From Yersinia massiliensis CCUG 53443 (GTDB taxonomy: Bacteria > Pseudomonadota > Gammaproteobacteria > Enterobacterales > Enterobacteriaceae), in NCBI RefSeq assembly GCF_000312485.1, contig NZ_HE997644.1, positions 604,492 to 668,491 of the forward strand: a stretch of 64,000 nucleotides of DNA, written 5' to 3'. The translations under genes were made by a program, and so were the position numbers. Of the stretch, positions 21,896 through 32,311 are shown piece by piece. The number at the start of each line of letters is the position of its first letter. Position 1 is the stretch's first letter. The notes beneath the pieces are model-generated. The model was not told where the DNA came from and did no database searches. It saw only the letters and a program-made list of their open reading frames with translations.

Positions 21896-23197
21896 ATGAT
21901 AGCCGTAGAATTAGTCATCGTTCTGCTGGCCATTTTTTTAGGGGCCAGGTTAGGCGGTATCGGTATCGGCTTTGCGGGTGGGATTGGTGTTTTGGTATTG
22001 GCGATCATTGGCGTCAAACCTGGCAGCATTCCCTTTGACGTTATTTCAATTATCATGGCCGTTATTGCTGCTATCTCTGCGATGCAGGTTGCTGGCGGTA
22101 TGGACTATCTGGTGCAACAAACTGAAAAGTTACTGCGCAAGAACCCAAAACACATCACTATCCTCGCACCACTGGTCACCTATTTTCTGACCATTTTTGC
22201 TGGGACAGGTAACATTTCACTTTCCGCATTGCCGGTCATTGCAGAAGTGGCAAAAGAACAAGGCATCAAACCTTGCCGTCCGCTTTCTACCGCTGTGGTT
22301 TCCGCGCAAATCGCCATCACCGCATCTCCTATTTCTGCGGCAGTGGTTTACATGTCTTCTGTCATGGAAGGTCACGGCGTCAGTTACTTACATCTGCTGA
22401 TGATCGTTATCCCTTCTACGCTGCTTGCCGTGTTTGTGATGTCGTTAATCGTTTCTTGGTGCTTTAACTCCAAACTGTCAGATGACCCTATCTATCTGAA
22501 ACGTTTGGAAGAAGGGTTAGTCACCTTACGTGGCGATACCGTTAAAGTCATCAAACCACGGGCTAAGACCTCTGTGTTGCTGTTCTTAGCGGGCGTACTG
22601 TGTGTTGTGGCTTATGCCATCATCAACAGCCCAAGCGTCGGTCTGGTAGCAACACCACTGATGAACACCACCAATGCTATCCTGATCATCATGCTGAGTG
22701 TGGCCACTATCACCACCATCGTGTGCTCGGTTGATACGGATTCAATCCTGAACTCCAGTACCTTCAAAGCCGGTATGAGTGCTTGTATCTGTATTCTGGG
22801 TGTAGCTTGGTTGGGCGATACCTTCGTACAGCATAACTTGGAATGGATTAAAGAAACGGCAGGTAGTCTGATTCAGACTCACTCATGGTTGCTGGCCGTT
22901 ATCTTCTTCTTCTGCTCAGCACTGCTTTACTCTCAAGCAGCCACTGCCAAGGCATTGATGCCAATGGCGATGGCCCTGAACGTTTCTCCACTGGCGGCCA
23001 TTGCTTCTTTCGCCGCTGTTTCTGGCCTGTTCATTCTGCCGACCTACCCAACACTGGTTGCGGCAGTACAAATGGATGACACCGGCACCACTCGTATTGG
23101 TCGCTTCGTGTTTAACCATCCGTTCTTCATCCCAGGCACTATCGGGGTGGCACTGGCCGTTTGTTTCGGCTTCGTGATGGGCGGTTTGGTCCTGTAA
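21896..23197 (+). CDS. dcuA: Anaerobic C4-dicarboxylate transporter DcuA
   Basis: An inner-membrane aspartate/fumarate/succinate exchanger that imports aspartate and exports succinate during fumarate respiration. The 433-aa protein is hydrophobic throughout with 10 or more helices. The longest ORF starts at 21875, but AAGGAG at 21882-21887 fits ATG 21896 (MIAVELVIVL), the family N-terminus. Paired with aspA as in E. coli. Confidence 0.97.
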   Translation: MIAVELVIVLLAIFLGARLGGIGIGFAGGIGVLVLAIIGVKPGSIPFDVISIIMAVIAAISAMQVAGGMDYLVQQTEKLLRKNPKHITILAPLVTYFLTIFAGTGNISLSALPVIAEVAKEQGIKPCRPLSTAVVSAQIAITASPISAAVVYMSSVMEGHGVSYLHLLMIVIPSTLLAVFVMSLIVSWCFNSKLSDDPIYLKRLEEGLVTLRGDTVKVIKPRAKTSVLLFLAGVLCVVAYAIINSPSVGLVATPLMNTTNAILIIMLSVATITTIVCSVDTDSILNSSTFKAGMSACICILGVAWLGDTFVQHNLEWIKETAGSLIQTHSWLLAVIFFFCSALLYSQAATAKALMPMAMALNVSPLAAIASFAAVSGLFILPTYPTLVAAVQMDDTGTTRIGRFVFNHPFFIPGTIGVALAVCFGFVMGGLVL

Positions 23198-23207
23198 TCT
23201 GCTTGAT

Positions 23208-23229
23208 GGGGCGCATTTCGCGCCCCGCT
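23208..23229 (+). terminator. Possible terminator after dcuA
   Basis: Perfect 7-bp stem GGGGCGC / GCGCCCC with a 5-nt loop, but only a weak T run (GCTTTCCC) follows. Confidence 0.5.
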
Positions 23230-23324
23230 TTCCCTCTCATATCCCACTGTTACATAAATCATCTTCTGCCCTTCCATAGCTTCGCGTTATAGTTCAAGCA
23301 CGTTGTGCAACTTACGAGGCGAAC

Positions 23325-23678
23325 ATGTCTGCTAGTGAAACGATGAATGGCAATACGACAATCTGTGATGCAATTGTGGTATTGTGCACCGCCCCTGATG
23401 AAGCCAGTGCGCAGGATTTAGCCGCGCAGGTATTGGGTGAAAAACTGGCCGCCTGCGCCACCTTATTGCCAGGTGCGACCTCGATTTATTACTGGGAAGG
23501 GAAACTCCAGCAAGAGTATGAAGTCCAACTCTTGTTCAAGAGCAATACTGTCCATCAGCACGCCCTGCTGAGTTATATCAAACAGCATCACCCCTACGAA
23601 ACACCAGAATTGCTGGTGTTACCGGTACGGGACGGAGATAAAGATTACCTGTCATGGCTCAACGCTTCCTTACTCTGA
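23325..23678 (+). CDS. cutA: Divalent cation tolerance protein CutA
   Basis: A small trimeric PII-like protein linked to copper tolerance. 117 aa with the conserved [20 protein letters not shown] and [12 protein letters not shown] segments. Its 3' end overlaps dsbD by 25 nt, so translation is coupled, as in E. coli. Confidence 0.96.
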   Translation: MSASETMNGNTTICDAIVVLCTAPDEASAQDLAAQVLGEKLAACATLLPGATSIYYWEGKLQQEYEVQLLFKSNTVHQHALLSYIKQHHPYETPELLVLPVRDGDKDYLSWLNASLL

Positions 23679-25402
23679 TTCTGCTGCTGTGCAGCGTTTT
23701 ACTCACGCCGTACAGCGCACAAGCTTCGCTATTTGGTGAAAATGGATCTTTTGGCCAAAAAAGCAGCCAGAATCGGTTTATACCGGTCGATCAAGCGTTT
23801 GCCTTTGATTTTCGCCAACAAGGCGACCAACTCACGCTGAGTTGGCAGATTAATCCCGAATACTACTTGTATCGTGAGCAAATCAAAATTGTGCCGCAGA
23901 ATGCGACACTCGGCGCGTTTACCCTGCCGGAAGGTAAAGCACATCATGATGAATTCTACGGTGAAGTGGCGATTTTCAAGCAGCAACTCACGCTGAAAAT
24001 CCCCATTACACAGGCGGGTGATGGTGCGAGTGTCAGTGTGACCTACCAAGGTTGCGCCGAAGCCGGATTCTGCTATCCGCCAGAAACGCGAGTGGTGCCC
24101 CTCGCAGCCGTCATCAAGAATGCCACTGCGGCGCCAACCAGTGATGCCGCAACGCCAGTCAACAATGATGCAACACCAGCGCCCGCTGAACTGCCCTTCT
24201 CGCCATTATGGGCGCTGCTGATCGGTATTGGCATTGCCTTTACGCCCTGCGTATTACCGATGTATCCGCTGATTTCCGCTATCATTCTGGGTCGTGAGAA
24301 GCCTCATAGCCAACGGCGGATCTTGCTACTGGCGGTGGTGTATGTGCAAGGGATGGCATTGACTTACACCTTGCTCGGTTTAGTGGTTGCCGCGGCAGGT
24401 TTACAGTTCCAAGCCGCACTACAGCACCCTTATGTGCTGATCGGGTTATCGGCACTGTTCGTGTTGCTGGCGTTATCGATGTTTGGCCTTTATTCACTGC
24501 AATTGCCCTCTTCACTGCAAACCCGACTGGTGCAGTGGAGCAGCAGCCAGCGCGGTGGCTCGCTGGCGGGTGTATTTGCCATGGGGGCATTAGCGGGCCT
24601 GATTTGCTCACCTTGTACCACGGCACCACTCAGCGCCATCCTGCTGTATATCGCGCAAAGCGGTAATATGCTGGCCGGTGGCGGCACGCTATATCTGTAT
24701 GCATTAGGGATGGGTATTCCGCTGGTGATTGTGACGCTGTTCGGCAACAAACTCATCCCGCGCAGTGGCCCATGGATGCAGTATGTCAAAGAGGCGTTCG
24801 GTTTCGTGATTTTGGCGCTACCCGTCTTCTTATTAGAAAGGGTGCTGGGCGATGTTTGGGGCTTACGCCTCTGGAGCCTACTGGCTGTCGCCTTCTTTGG
24901 CTGGGCCTTTGTTCTGAGCCTAAAAGCGCACTCTGGCTGGGCGCGTGCTTGCCAGCTATTGCTGCTGGCGGCCTTATTAGTCGCCGCCCGCCCGCTGCAA
25001 GATTGGGCATTTAACGGTAATACCACGCAAAATCAGATCAACCATTTGGCGTTTAAACCGGTCAACGATTTACCTCAGCTCCAAGCGGCATTAGCCCAAG
25101 CGCATGGTAAGCCGGTGATGCTGGATCTGTACGCCGATTGGTGCGTCGCTTGTAAAGAGTTTGAGAAATACACCTTTAGCGATGCTCAGGTGCAGCGTGA
25201 ATTAGCCGATACCGTACTCATTCAAGCTGATGTGACCACCAACAGTGCCGAACATGCAGCGATGTTGAAAAAACTGAACGTGTTGGGCTTGCCGACAATC
25301 TTGTTTTTCGATGCTCAAGGAAACGAGATAACCGCCGCCAGAGTGACCGGTTTTATGAACGCCACAGAGTTTTTGCAGCATTTGCAAAACCAGCAGCAGT
25401 AA
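23654..25402 (+). CDS. dsbD: Thiol:disulfide interchange protein DsbD
   Basis: Carries electrons from cytoplasmic thioredoxin to periplasmic DsbC, DsbG and CcmG. The 582-aa protein has a signal peptide (cut near AQA, residue 24), a periplasmic alpha domain with C134 and C140, an eight-helix membrane domain with Cys in FTPCVLP and [10 protein letters not shown], and a C-terminal thioredoxin-like gamma domain with CVAC (in YADWCVACK). In E. coli the next gene is yjdC; here 15 kb of other genes intervene. Confidence 0.97.
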   Translation: MAQRFLTLILLLCSVLLTPYSAQASLFGENGSFGQKSSQNRFIPVDQAFAFDFRQQGDQLTLSWQINPEYYLYREQIKIVPQNATLGAFTLPEGKAHHDEFYGEVAIFKQQLTLKIPITQAGDGASVSVTYQGCAEAGFCYPPETRVVPLAAVIKNATAAPTSDAATPVNNDATPAPAELPFSPLWALLIGIGIAFTPCVLPMYPLISAIILGREKPHSQRRILLLAVVYVQGMALTYTLLGLVVAAAGLQFQAALQHPYVLIGLSALFVLLALSMFGLYSLQLPSSLQTRLVQWSSSQRGGSLAGVFAMGALAGLICSPCTTAPLSAILLYIAQSGNMLAGGGTLYLYALGMGIPLVIVTLFGNKLIPRSGPWMQYVKEAFGFVILALPVFLLERVLGDVWGLRLWSLLAVAFFGWAFVLSLKAHSGWARACQLLLLAALLVAARPLQDWAFNGNTTQNQINHLAFKPVNDLPQLQAALAQAHGKPVMLDLYADWCVACKEFEKYTFSDAQVQRELADTVLIQADVTTNSAEHAAMLKKLNVLGLPTILFFDAQGNEITAARVTGFMNATEFLQHLQNQQQ

Positions 25403-25455
25403 TCTCGTTCAACATATTGATGGGAATACGTTTAGCCGCGACAGTGCATATGCCA

Positions 25456-27603
25456 CTACTGTACTGTCGCTGCCTCTAACAACCGTTTTTTCAGCAGATG
25501 GTATTGCTGCTCAACATATTGTTCTGCCGCATTCTGATCGCTAATGGCTTCCACCTTAACCGCGCAGTGCTTAAATTCCGGTGTTTTTGACACCGGATCG
25601 ACATGATCCACCGTCAGCTCATTACAAGCACCAATCCACCATTGATAAGTCATATACACCGCACCGCGATTGGCTCGGTCAGTCACACTGGCACGCGCAA
25701 TCACTTTGCCACGTCGTGACGCGATCCACATCAGCGCCTGATCAACCACCCCTAGCTCGCTAGCATCATCAGGATGAATCTGTATGTAACCGGGTTCATC
25801 CGCCAAGATTTTCAACGTGGCACAGTTACCGGTCATTGAACGGCAACTGTAATGCCCCACTTCACGCACGGTACATAACGCCAGCGGATAATCGCTATTC
25901 GTCTGCTCATGTGGGGGCTGCCAAGGTGCGCAGCTCAATAAACCTTTGCCATCAGCCGTAGCGAACTGGCTATCAGTATAGAGATAAGGCGTACCTGCAT
26001 GGTCTTCACTCGGACAAGGCCACTGTACATAGCCTAGACCGGCCATTTTTTCGTAAGTCGCACCATAAAACGGCGGGCATAACGCGCGCATTTCATCCCA
26101 GATTTGCTGGGTATTCTGGTAGGCCATCGGATAGCCCATGGCCGTGGCGATCAGGCTAATGATCTCCCAATCCGGTTTCACATCCCCTTTCGGCTCAATG
26201 GCTTTATTGAAATGCTGGAAGCCGCGATCTGCGCTGGTATACACCCCTTCATGCTCTCCCCAAGAGGTAGCAGGCAGAACGACATCCGCCAGTTCGGCGG
26301 TTTTGGTCATGAAAATGTCCTGCACGACCACCAGATCCAGAGCGGCAAATGCGGCACGCATGGCGGCTAAATCTGGCTCTGTTTGGATCGGATCTTCGCC
26401 AAAAACGTAATAGGCTTTCAGCTTGCCTTCCGCCACTTTATGGGGGACGTCAGTGATTGAATAACCGATATGAGCGGGCAGTTCTGGCACACCCCAAGCC
26501 GCAGCAAAACGGCCTCTAGCCGCTTCGTCAGTAACCTTTTCATAGCCGGGGAAGGTATTAGGCAAAACCCCCATGTCGCAGGCGCCTTGCACATTATTCT
26601 GTCCGCGCACTGGCCCGACACCCACATTGGGCCGCCCAAGGTTACCGGTGAGTAATGCTAGCGAGGACAGCCCTTTCACCACATCTACCGCCTGCCCCCA
26701 TTGAGTCACGCCCATGCCCCATAAAATGGTGGCGGCAGGGGCCGCAGCATAGGTGCGCATCGCTAAACGAACCACTTGCGCAGGTAAGCCCGTGATCTGT
26801 TCTACGTCCTCGGGGCGATAATCAGCGACGCCGACTTTCAGCTCATCAAAACCTCGGGTATGGGCGCGAACATAATTTTCGTCGTATAGCTTTTCTTCAA
26901 TCAGCACATATATGAATGCGTTTACTAACGCCATATTCGCGCCATTCTTCAGTGGTAACCATTGATCCGCAATGCGCGCGGTTTCAATGTGCCGTGGATC
27001 GCAAACGATCAGCTTCGCACCCTTGCTTTTGGCCTTGAGGATCCGACGAGCCACGATCGGGTGAGAGTCTGCGGCGTTATAACCAAAGACCAATATACAA
27101 TCGGTATTTTCAATTTCACCGATGGAGTTACTCATCGCGCCATTGCCCAATGTTTGCTGCAACCCCGCCACAGAAGGGCCGTGGCACAGGCGTGCGCAGC
27201 AATCAATATTGTTAGTACCAATGACGGCACGGGCAAACTTTTGCATCACATAATTAGCTTCATTGCCCGGCCCACGGGAAGAACCCGTCATCATGATGGC
27301 ATCAGGCCCATGGGCTTTTTTAATGGCACTGAGTTTGTCGGTAATGAAGGTAATGGCTTCTTGCCAGCTCACGCGCTGAAACGCCTCATTCCGTTGGCGG
27401 CGCAATAAAGGCGCGGTTAACCGTGGCGTCAACAAGCGGGTATCGTTGAGAAAATCCCAACCGTAATACCCTTTAAGGCACAACTCGCCCTGATTTGTGA
27501 CGCCATTGGCCGGTTGCGCGCCGACAATTTCGCCGTCTTCAACCAATAAATTCAATTTACATCCGGAGCCACAATAGGGGCAGACCGTGAGGATCTTGTC
27601 CAT
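25456..27603 (-). CDS. fdhF: Formate dehydrogenase H-type subunit, Cys variant
   Basis: A molybdenum bis-MGD enzyme of the formate dehydrogenase H family, oxidising formate to CO2. At 715 aa (start ATG 27603 with AAGGAT upstream; the ORF from 27657 adds 18 unconserved residues) it has exactly the E. coli FdhF length. The N-terminal [4Fe-4S] site is C8, C11, C15, C42. Position 140, selenocysteine in E. coli (read from TGA), is here Cys140 encoded by TGC in CCARLCHGPS, with the catalytic His141 kept. It therefore needs no SelB decoding. First partner downstream of the divergent region is hydN. Confidence 0.93.
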   Translation of the reverse strand: MDKILTVCPYCGSGCKLNLLVEDGEIVGAQPANGVTNQGELCLKGYYGWDFLNDTRLLTPRLTAPLLRRQRNEAFQRVSWQEAITFITDKLSAIKKAHGPDAIMMTGSSRGPGNEANYVMQKFARAVIGTNNIDCCARLCHGPSVAGLQQTLGNGAMSNSIGEIENTDCILVFGYNAADSHPIVARRILKAKSKGAKLIVCDPRHIETARIADQWLPLKNGANMALVNAFIYVLIEEKLYDENYVRAHTRGFDELKVGVADYRPEDVEQITGLPAQVVRLAMRTYAAAPAATILWGMGVTQWGQAVDVVKGLSSLALLTGNLGRPNVGVGPVRGQNNVQGACDMGVLPNTFPGYEKVTDEAARGRFAAAWGVPELPAHIGYSITDVPHKVAEGKLKAYYVFGEDPIQTEPDLAAMRAAFAALDLVVVQDIFMTKTAELADVVLPATSWGEHEGVYTSADRGFQHFNKAIEPKGDVKPDWEIISLIATAMGYPMAYQNTQQIWDEMRALCPPFYGATYEKMAGLGYVQWPCPSEDHAGTPYLYTDSQFATADGKGLLSCAPWQPPHEQTNSDYPLALCTVREVGHYSCRSMTGNCATLKILADEPGYIQIHPDDASELGVVDQALMWIASRRGKVIARASVTDRANRGAVYMTYQWWIGACNELTVDHVDPVSKTPEFKHCAVKVEAISDQNAAEQYVEQQYHLLKKRLLEAATVQ

Positions 27604-27628
27604 TTTCTTATCCTTATGACCACAGAGA

Positions 27629-28150
27629 TTAGCGAGTGATACCCGATGTCGTGCCACGCGCGGCCCGCAATTGTCGGTCCCGCTGTAGCGTTTCCAGCGC
27701 CATCGGCGTCACCAGCTTCAGCGCGTTGGTGGGGCAAACCTCAATACAGGCTGGGCCGGTTTCTCGCGTGTGGCACAAATCACATTTGTGCGCCTGCGCC
27801 CGCACGGCGGTATTTTGACTCGCCTGTTCGATAATATTCATGGCCCCAAAAGGGCAGACCAACATGCAGGTTTTGCAGCCAATACAGCGTGATGCCAACA
27901 CTTGTACGCCATGTTCACCGGTGAGAATTGCCCCGTTCGGACAAGAGTTTTCACATGGTGCATCTTCACATTGATGGCAAAGAATGGGCGTACTGACGGC
28001 AAAACTTTTCATCACGCTCAAACGAGGGTGGAACTGTTCAGGCGTAATGCTACTGGCCTTATTTTCCGTGCTGTGAGCCACCACGCAGGCAATTTCACAA
28101 GTACGGCAGCCAATGCATTGGGTCATATCAGCAATCACAAATCGGTTCAT
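27629..28150 (-). CDS. hydN: HydN-type 4Fe-4S ferredoxin
   Basis: An electron carrier for formate dehydrogenase H. The 173-aa protein has four Cys clusters: CIGCRTCEIAC, CHQCEDAPCENSCP, CIGCKTCMLVCP and CDLC...ACIEVCP, as in HydN. Start ATG 28150 has GGAGAAAAG upstream; the longer ORF from 28174 is less likely. It precedes fdhF by 25 nt on the minus strand and is probably cotranscribed with it and aegA. Confidence 0.88.
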   Translation of the reverse strand: MNRFVIADMTQCIGCRTCEIACVVAHSTENKASSITPEQFHPRLSVMKSFAVSTPILCHQCEDAPCENSCPNGAILTGEHGVQVLASRCIGCKTCMLVCPFGAMNIIEQASQNTAVRAQAHKCDLCHTRETGPACIEVCPTNALKLVTPMALETLQRDRQLRAARGTTSGITR

Positions 28151-28239
28151 CTTTTCTCCAGCCCACCGCAACAAAATAGCTGTTTGCTACAAAATAGTTT
28201 TCTGCTACAAGCAGTTACCCGCCACAACGCAGCTACCTA

Positions 28240-30282
28240 CTACAACACATTCAGATAGTAAGAAATGCTTTCGGCGGCTTTGCGCCCTTCGGCAATGGCC
28301 GTCACAATCAGGTCTGCGCCGCGCACAATGTCACCACCCGCAAATATTTTGGGATTACTGGTTTGATACGGATAACCCGAAATGGTCGGTGCAACCACGC
28401 GCCCTTGTTTATCCAGCACCACATTGTGCTCCGCCAACCAAGACATCCGGTGTGGGCTGAAACCAAAGGCCATAATGACCGCATCCGCAGGGATAATATG
28501 TTCCGAGCCAGCGATAGGCCGTGCTTGCCGCCGCCCTTTCGCATCCGCCTGGCCCATTTCGGTTCGTACCATTTTGATGCCCGTCACCTGTCCCTGCTCA
28601 TCCACTTCAATGCGTTGCGGCTGGAGATTGAACATAAACTCAGCCCCTTCCTCGCGCGCATTTTTAACCTCGCGTTTGGAGCCAGGCATGTTCTTTTCAT
28701 CACGACGATAAGCACAAATGACGTTAGCCGCACCATGACGCAATGAGGTACGCACGCAATCCATCGCGGTATCCCCACCCCCGAGAACCACTACTCGTTG
28801 ATTTTCCATGCTGACATAAGGGTGAGCACTGCTGGCGGTATAGCCCATCAAATGCTGAGTGTTACCAATCAGGAAAGGCAAAGCATCGTAAACCCCTAAG
28901 GCATCTTCGTTTTCCAAGCCTGAACGCATGGAACGGTAGGTTCCCACCCCGAGGAAGAGCGCATCAAAATCAGTGAGCAAACTCTCCATGGTGATATCGC
29001 GGCCAATTTCAGTGTTCAGGCAAAATTCGACGCCCATCTCACTAAAGATCTCGCGCCGGCGCGTCATGACCCCTTTTTCCAATTTGAACGCGGGAATACC
29101 AAAGGTCAGTAAGCCGCCGATTTCAGGGTAGCGATCGAACACCACTGGCGTGATGCCATTGCGCACTAAAATATCTGCGCAACCTAAGCCCGCTGGCCCT
29201 GCGCCGATAATCGCGACGCGTTTGCCGGTGGGTTTAACCTGCGTCATATCCGGCCGCCAGCCGGTTGCCAATGCGGTTTCGGTGATATGCCGCTCAATTT
29301 GACCGATGGTAACCGCACCGTCATGATCGTTTAGCGTACAAGCCTGTTCGCAAAGGCGATCTTGTGGACATACGCGCCCACATATTTCCGGCAAGCTACT
29401 GGTTTGATGAGATAATTCGGCTGCTTCATGAATGCGGCCCTGATGAGCCAATGCAATCCATTTAGGGATAGCGTTATGCAGTGGGCAAGTCCATTGGCAA
29501 ATGGTTTTATCGCCACAATTGAGGCAACGCTCAGCTTGTTCATTAATCTGCCTCTCGGTAAACGGCAGATAGATTTCAGCAAAACTACTCTTACGCTCAG
29601 CCAGCGGGATCTTTTTCGGCTCCAAGCGTGGTGTTCGTGGGCGTTGCAACAAATTGACTGGCGCAGCATCACGGATATTTTTGCTTAATGGGCTGAAAGA
29701 GTGAGTCGCACCCGCAGAAGTGGCACTGCTAAATAGGCGGCCATTATGCTCATTCAGTGCCGTGCGTTGGCGTTTGAGCCGTTGTTGATTCAGCAAATAA
29801 TGTTGGTCGACTAAGGTAAGTGCCTGAGTAGGGCAAGTTTTGATGCAAGCAGGGCCATCGGGCTGGTCGATACAAAGGTCGCATTTTTGTGCTTCAGTAC
29901 GTTGATAAGCATCGGCAAGGCGATGACTCGCAGGTTGAACCGTCTCCGTCACCACCGTCATCATGCCGAACGGGCAAGCAATCATGCAGGTTTTACAGCC
30001 GATGCATTTTTCCTGAATCACCTGAACACTGTTATTCATTTCAACAATGGCCCCATTAGGGCAAGTGCTGGCGCAAGGGGCATCTTCGCAATGATGGCAA
30101 AAAACCGCCGTCGCACCTTGGCGATCAGTTGCGTCTTGGAAACCTTTAAAGACTTTGACTCGTGGCGTGAAATATTCAGGCTTATCAGGGAATTTGCCCT
30201 CATGATGTGCCACGACACAAGCAACTTCACAGCTCCGACAACCAATACAGCTTTCGGCGTCAGCAACAATAAATGGATTCAT
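28240..30282 (-). CDS. aegA: AegA-like ferredoxin/oxidoreductase fusion
   Basis: A 680-aa fusion. Residues 1-170 are a HydN-like ferredoxin with CIGCRSCEVAC and CIGCKTCMIACP; residues about 230-680 resemble the small subunit of glutamate synthase, with CLNCGDKTICQWTCP, an FAD motif GAGPAGLGCA, and an NAD(P) motif GGGDTAMDC. E. coli AegA and UacF have this layout and are implicated in formate-dependent urate breakdown with FdhF. The AegA-HydN-FdhF row suggests an electron path from formate through ferredoxin to NAD(P), or the reverse; the end acceptor is not visible here. Confidence 0.85.
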   Translation of the reverse strand: MNPFIVADAESCIGCRSCEVACVVAHHEGKFPDKPEYFTPRVKVFKGFQDATDRQGATAVFCHHCEDAPCASTCPNGAIVEMNNSVQVIQEKCIGCKTCMIACPFGMMTVVTETVQPASHRLADAYQRTEAQKCDLCIDQPDGPACIKTCPTQALTLVDQHYLLNQQRLKRQRTALNEHNGRLFSSATSAGATHSFSPLSKNIRDAAPVNLLQRPRTPRLEPKKIPLAERKSSFAEIYLPFTERQINEQAERCLNCGDKTICQWTCPLHNAIPKWIALAHQGRIHEAAELSHQTSSLPEICGRVCPQDRLCEQACTLNDHDGAVTIGQIERHITETALATGWRPDMTQVKPTGKRVAIIGAGPAGLGCADILVRNGITPVVFDRYPEIGGLLTFGIPAFKLEKGVMTRRREIFSEMGVEFCLNTEIGRDITMESLLTDFDALFLGVGTYRSMRSGLENEDALGVYDALPFLIGNTQHLMGYTASSAHPYVSMENQRVVVLGGGDTAMDCVRTSLRHGAANVICAYRRDEKNMPGSKREVKNAREEGAEFMFNLQPQRIEVDEQGQVTGIKMVRTEMGQADAKGRRQARPIAGSEHIIPADAVIMAFGFSPHRMSWLAEHNVVLDKQGRVVAPTISGYPYQTSNPKIFAGGDIVRGADLIVTAIAEGRKAAESISYYLNVL

Positions 30283-30465
30283 CTTATTTCTTCCCAGAAG
30301 TCATGCCATTGCCGGATAAATAATTATTATTTTCAACAACTCGTTACAACTCTATCAATTCATTAACCTTACAAACATAGTGGCTATGATTTGGTATTAT
30401 TACAATTAATTTTTGATGCAAAAGAATCGTGCTGTTGTCGCTATTTTTGACGAATTAAATTGGCA

Positions 30466-30474
30466 GATGCACAA
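30466..30474 (+). promoter_or_regulatory. Candidate CdaR operator (GATGCACAA), garP upstream copy 1
   Basis: GGCAGATGCACAA at 30462-30474 is identical over 13 bp to the sequence upstream of garL (40024-40036). Sharing across gar promoters suggests a regulator-specific site; CdaR is the encoded candidate. Confidence 0.45.
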
Positions 30475-30609
30475 AGTAAAAAAGTATTAAAGTCGGGTAA
30501 ACAAGCATCAAAATAGGGCATTAGGTCGAATAATCATTTTTATTAAGCGTATTCATTTGTTAAGCACAGATTGGTGACTTAATTAATCTCAATATTTATT
30601 CGGGGAAAT

Positions 30610-30625
30610 AGTGATCTAGATCACT
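30610..30625. promoter_or_regulatory. Candidate CRP site upstream of garP
   Basis: AGTGATCTAGATCACT is a perfect 16-bp palindrome matching the CRP core GTGA-N6-TCAC, about 290 bp upstream of garP. It could serve either divergent unit. Confidence 0.55.
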
Positions 30626-30739
30626 CTAATACCAGATAGTGAACTCAGCCTATAGAAACCCTGATGAATTGTGATGTTAGCCCCATTGAGCTGTACAGCC
30701 ACACAACAATTAAATCATTTACCCACATATCTTTGGGCC

Positions 30740-30748
30740 GATGCACAA
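30740..30748 (+). promoter_or_regulatory. Candidate CdaR operator, garP upstream copy 2
   Basis: GATGCACAATGC, which shares GCACAATGC with the garD upstream sequence at 33647-33655. It lies about 170 bp before the garP start. Confidence 0.45.
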
Positions 30749-30914
30749 TGCGATTTAATATCGGCCTCCTTATAATGTTGACAGCGCTAACAAAGACACT
30801 TTGATAATTAAACTTTGTATTTATATAACACCAAATAAAAAATAGGTTATTGCATCTTGTTCATCGTGAATTTAAATGCGGCAACCTGAAAAATGATTGA
30901 TAGAGGGTATAAAA

Positions 30915-32246
30915 ATGAGTCTGGAAGCCGCTGTACCTGAAAAACGGACCCACGTCCGATATATAATATTATTCATTATCTTTATTGTGACGGCAATTAA
31001 CTATGCTGACCGAGCCACATTATCTATTGCCGGTACCGAAGTTGCCAAAGAGCTGCAATTAGATGCGGTTGCCATGGGGTATATTTTCTCGGCTTTTGGC
31101 TGGGCTTACCTGCTGATGCAAATACCGGGCGGCTGGCTGCTTGACCGCTACGGCTCCAAACGTGTCTACACCTACAGTTTGTTCTTCTGGTCGCTCTTTA
31201 CCTTTACGCAAGGTTTTGTCGACATGTTCCCGATAGCCTATGCCGCTATCTCCATGTTTATCATGCGCTTTATGTTAGGTTTCTCCGAAGCGCCGTCCTT
31301 CCCTGCTAACGCCAGAATTGTCGCCGCTTGGTTCCCCACCAAAGAAAGAGGGACCGCCTCAGCCATCTTTAACTCGGCACAATATTTCTCACTGGCTATC
31401 TTCTCCCCACTGTTAGGTTATTTAACCTTTGCTTGGGGCTGGCAGCACGTATTTACCGTCATGGGCGGGTTAGGATTTGTATTAACTATCGTCTGGGTTA
31501 AATTTATTCATAACCCAACAGATCACCCTGGTATGTCTGCATCTGAGCTTGAGTACATAAAACAAGGCGGTGCGGTTGTTGATATGGATCACAAGAAATC
31601 AGACGGCCATAAAAGCGGTCCTAAATTACATTATATTAAGCAGTTGTTATCCAGTCGCATGATGCTGGGCGTATTTTTTGGCCAATACTTTATTAACACC
31701 ATCACTTGGTTCTTCTTAACGTGGTTCCCTATTTATCTGGTCCAAGATAAAGGGATGTCAATTCTAAAAGTCGGGATGGTAGCCTCAATTCCAGCATTAT
31801 GTGGTTTTGCTGGCGGGGTATTAGGCGGCGTATTCTCAGATTCATTAATTAAGCGCGGCCATTCGCTAACCTTTGCCCGTAAACTCCCTATCGTCGTCGG
31901 GATGTTATTGGCATCGAGTATTATTATGTGTAACTACGTTGATAGTGATTTCGTGGTTGTCGCATTGATGGCATTAGCCTTCTTCGGCAAAGGCTTCGGT
32001 GCGCTGGGCTGGCCAGTGATTGCCGATACTGCACCAAAAGAAATTGTCGGTCTGTGTGGTGGCTTGTTTAACGTATTTGGTAACGTCGCTTCAATCGTCA
32101 CCCCGTTGGTTATCGGTTATTTGGTGAAAGAATTACATTCCTTTAATGCCGCATTAATCTTTGTGGGTTGCTCTGCCATTATGGCGATGTTCTGCTACTT
32201 ATTTGTTGTCGGTGATATCAAACGACTGGAATTGAAAACATCTTAA
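30915..32246 (+). CDS. garP: Galactarate/glucarate MFS transporter
   Basis: Imports galactarate or glucarate with protons; inner membrane, ACS family of the major facilitator superfamily. 443 aa with 12 helices, closely matching GarP/GudP at NYADRATLSIAGTEVAKELQ and SEAPSFPANARIVAAWFP. The longest ORF uses a TTG at 30897, but AGAGGG sits 8 nt before ATG 30915. Followed by garK after a small hairpin. Confidence 0.95.
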   Translation: MSLEAAVPEKRTHVRYIILFIIFIVTAINYADRATLSIAGTEVAKELQLDAVAMGYIFSAFGWAYLLMQIPGGWLLDRYGSKRVYTYSLFFWSLFTFTQGFVDMFPIAYAAISMFIMRFMLGFSEAPSFPANARIVAAWFPTKERGTASAIFNSAQYFSLAIFSPLLGYLTFAWGWQHVFTVMGGLGFVLTIVWVKFIHNPTDHPGMSASELEYIKQGGAVVDMDHKKSDGHKSGPKLHYIKQLLSSRMMLGVFFGQYFINTITWFFLTWFPIYLVQDKGMSILKVGMVASIPALCGFAGGVLGGVFSDSLIKRGHSLTFARKLPIVVGMLLASSIIMCNYVDSDFVVVALMALAFFGKGFGALGWPVIADTAPKEIVGLCGGLFNVFGNVASIVTPLVIGYLVKELHSFNAALIFVGCSAIMAMFCYLFVVGDIKRLELKTS

Positions 32247-32261
32247 TGGAATAAAAATCAG

Positions 32262-32280
32262 GTGCCTCTTCGGAGGCACT
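32262..32280 (+). terminator. Hairpin between garP and garK
   Basis: GTGCCTC-TTCG-GAGGCAC, a UUCG tetraloop hairpin; followed only by TTGTTATT, so it may act as an mRNA stabiliser or partial terminator. Confidence 0.55.
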
Positions 32281-32311
32281 TGTTATTGAGCATTCAGCGA
32301 CAGGATATCTC

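Larger units (their letters stand above)
30283..30914. other. Divergent regulatory region between aegA and garP
   Basis: About 630 bp without a gene. It holds a perfect palindrome and two copies of the GATGCACAA motif (separate entries). The rest is AT-rich, with AAAAATAGG and similar runs near the garP start. Promoters for both divergent units should lie here. Confidence 0.7.

Noticed and set aside
28363..28746. 127-codon plus-strand ORF inside aegA
   Set aside because: Shadow frame of the well-supported aegA gene.
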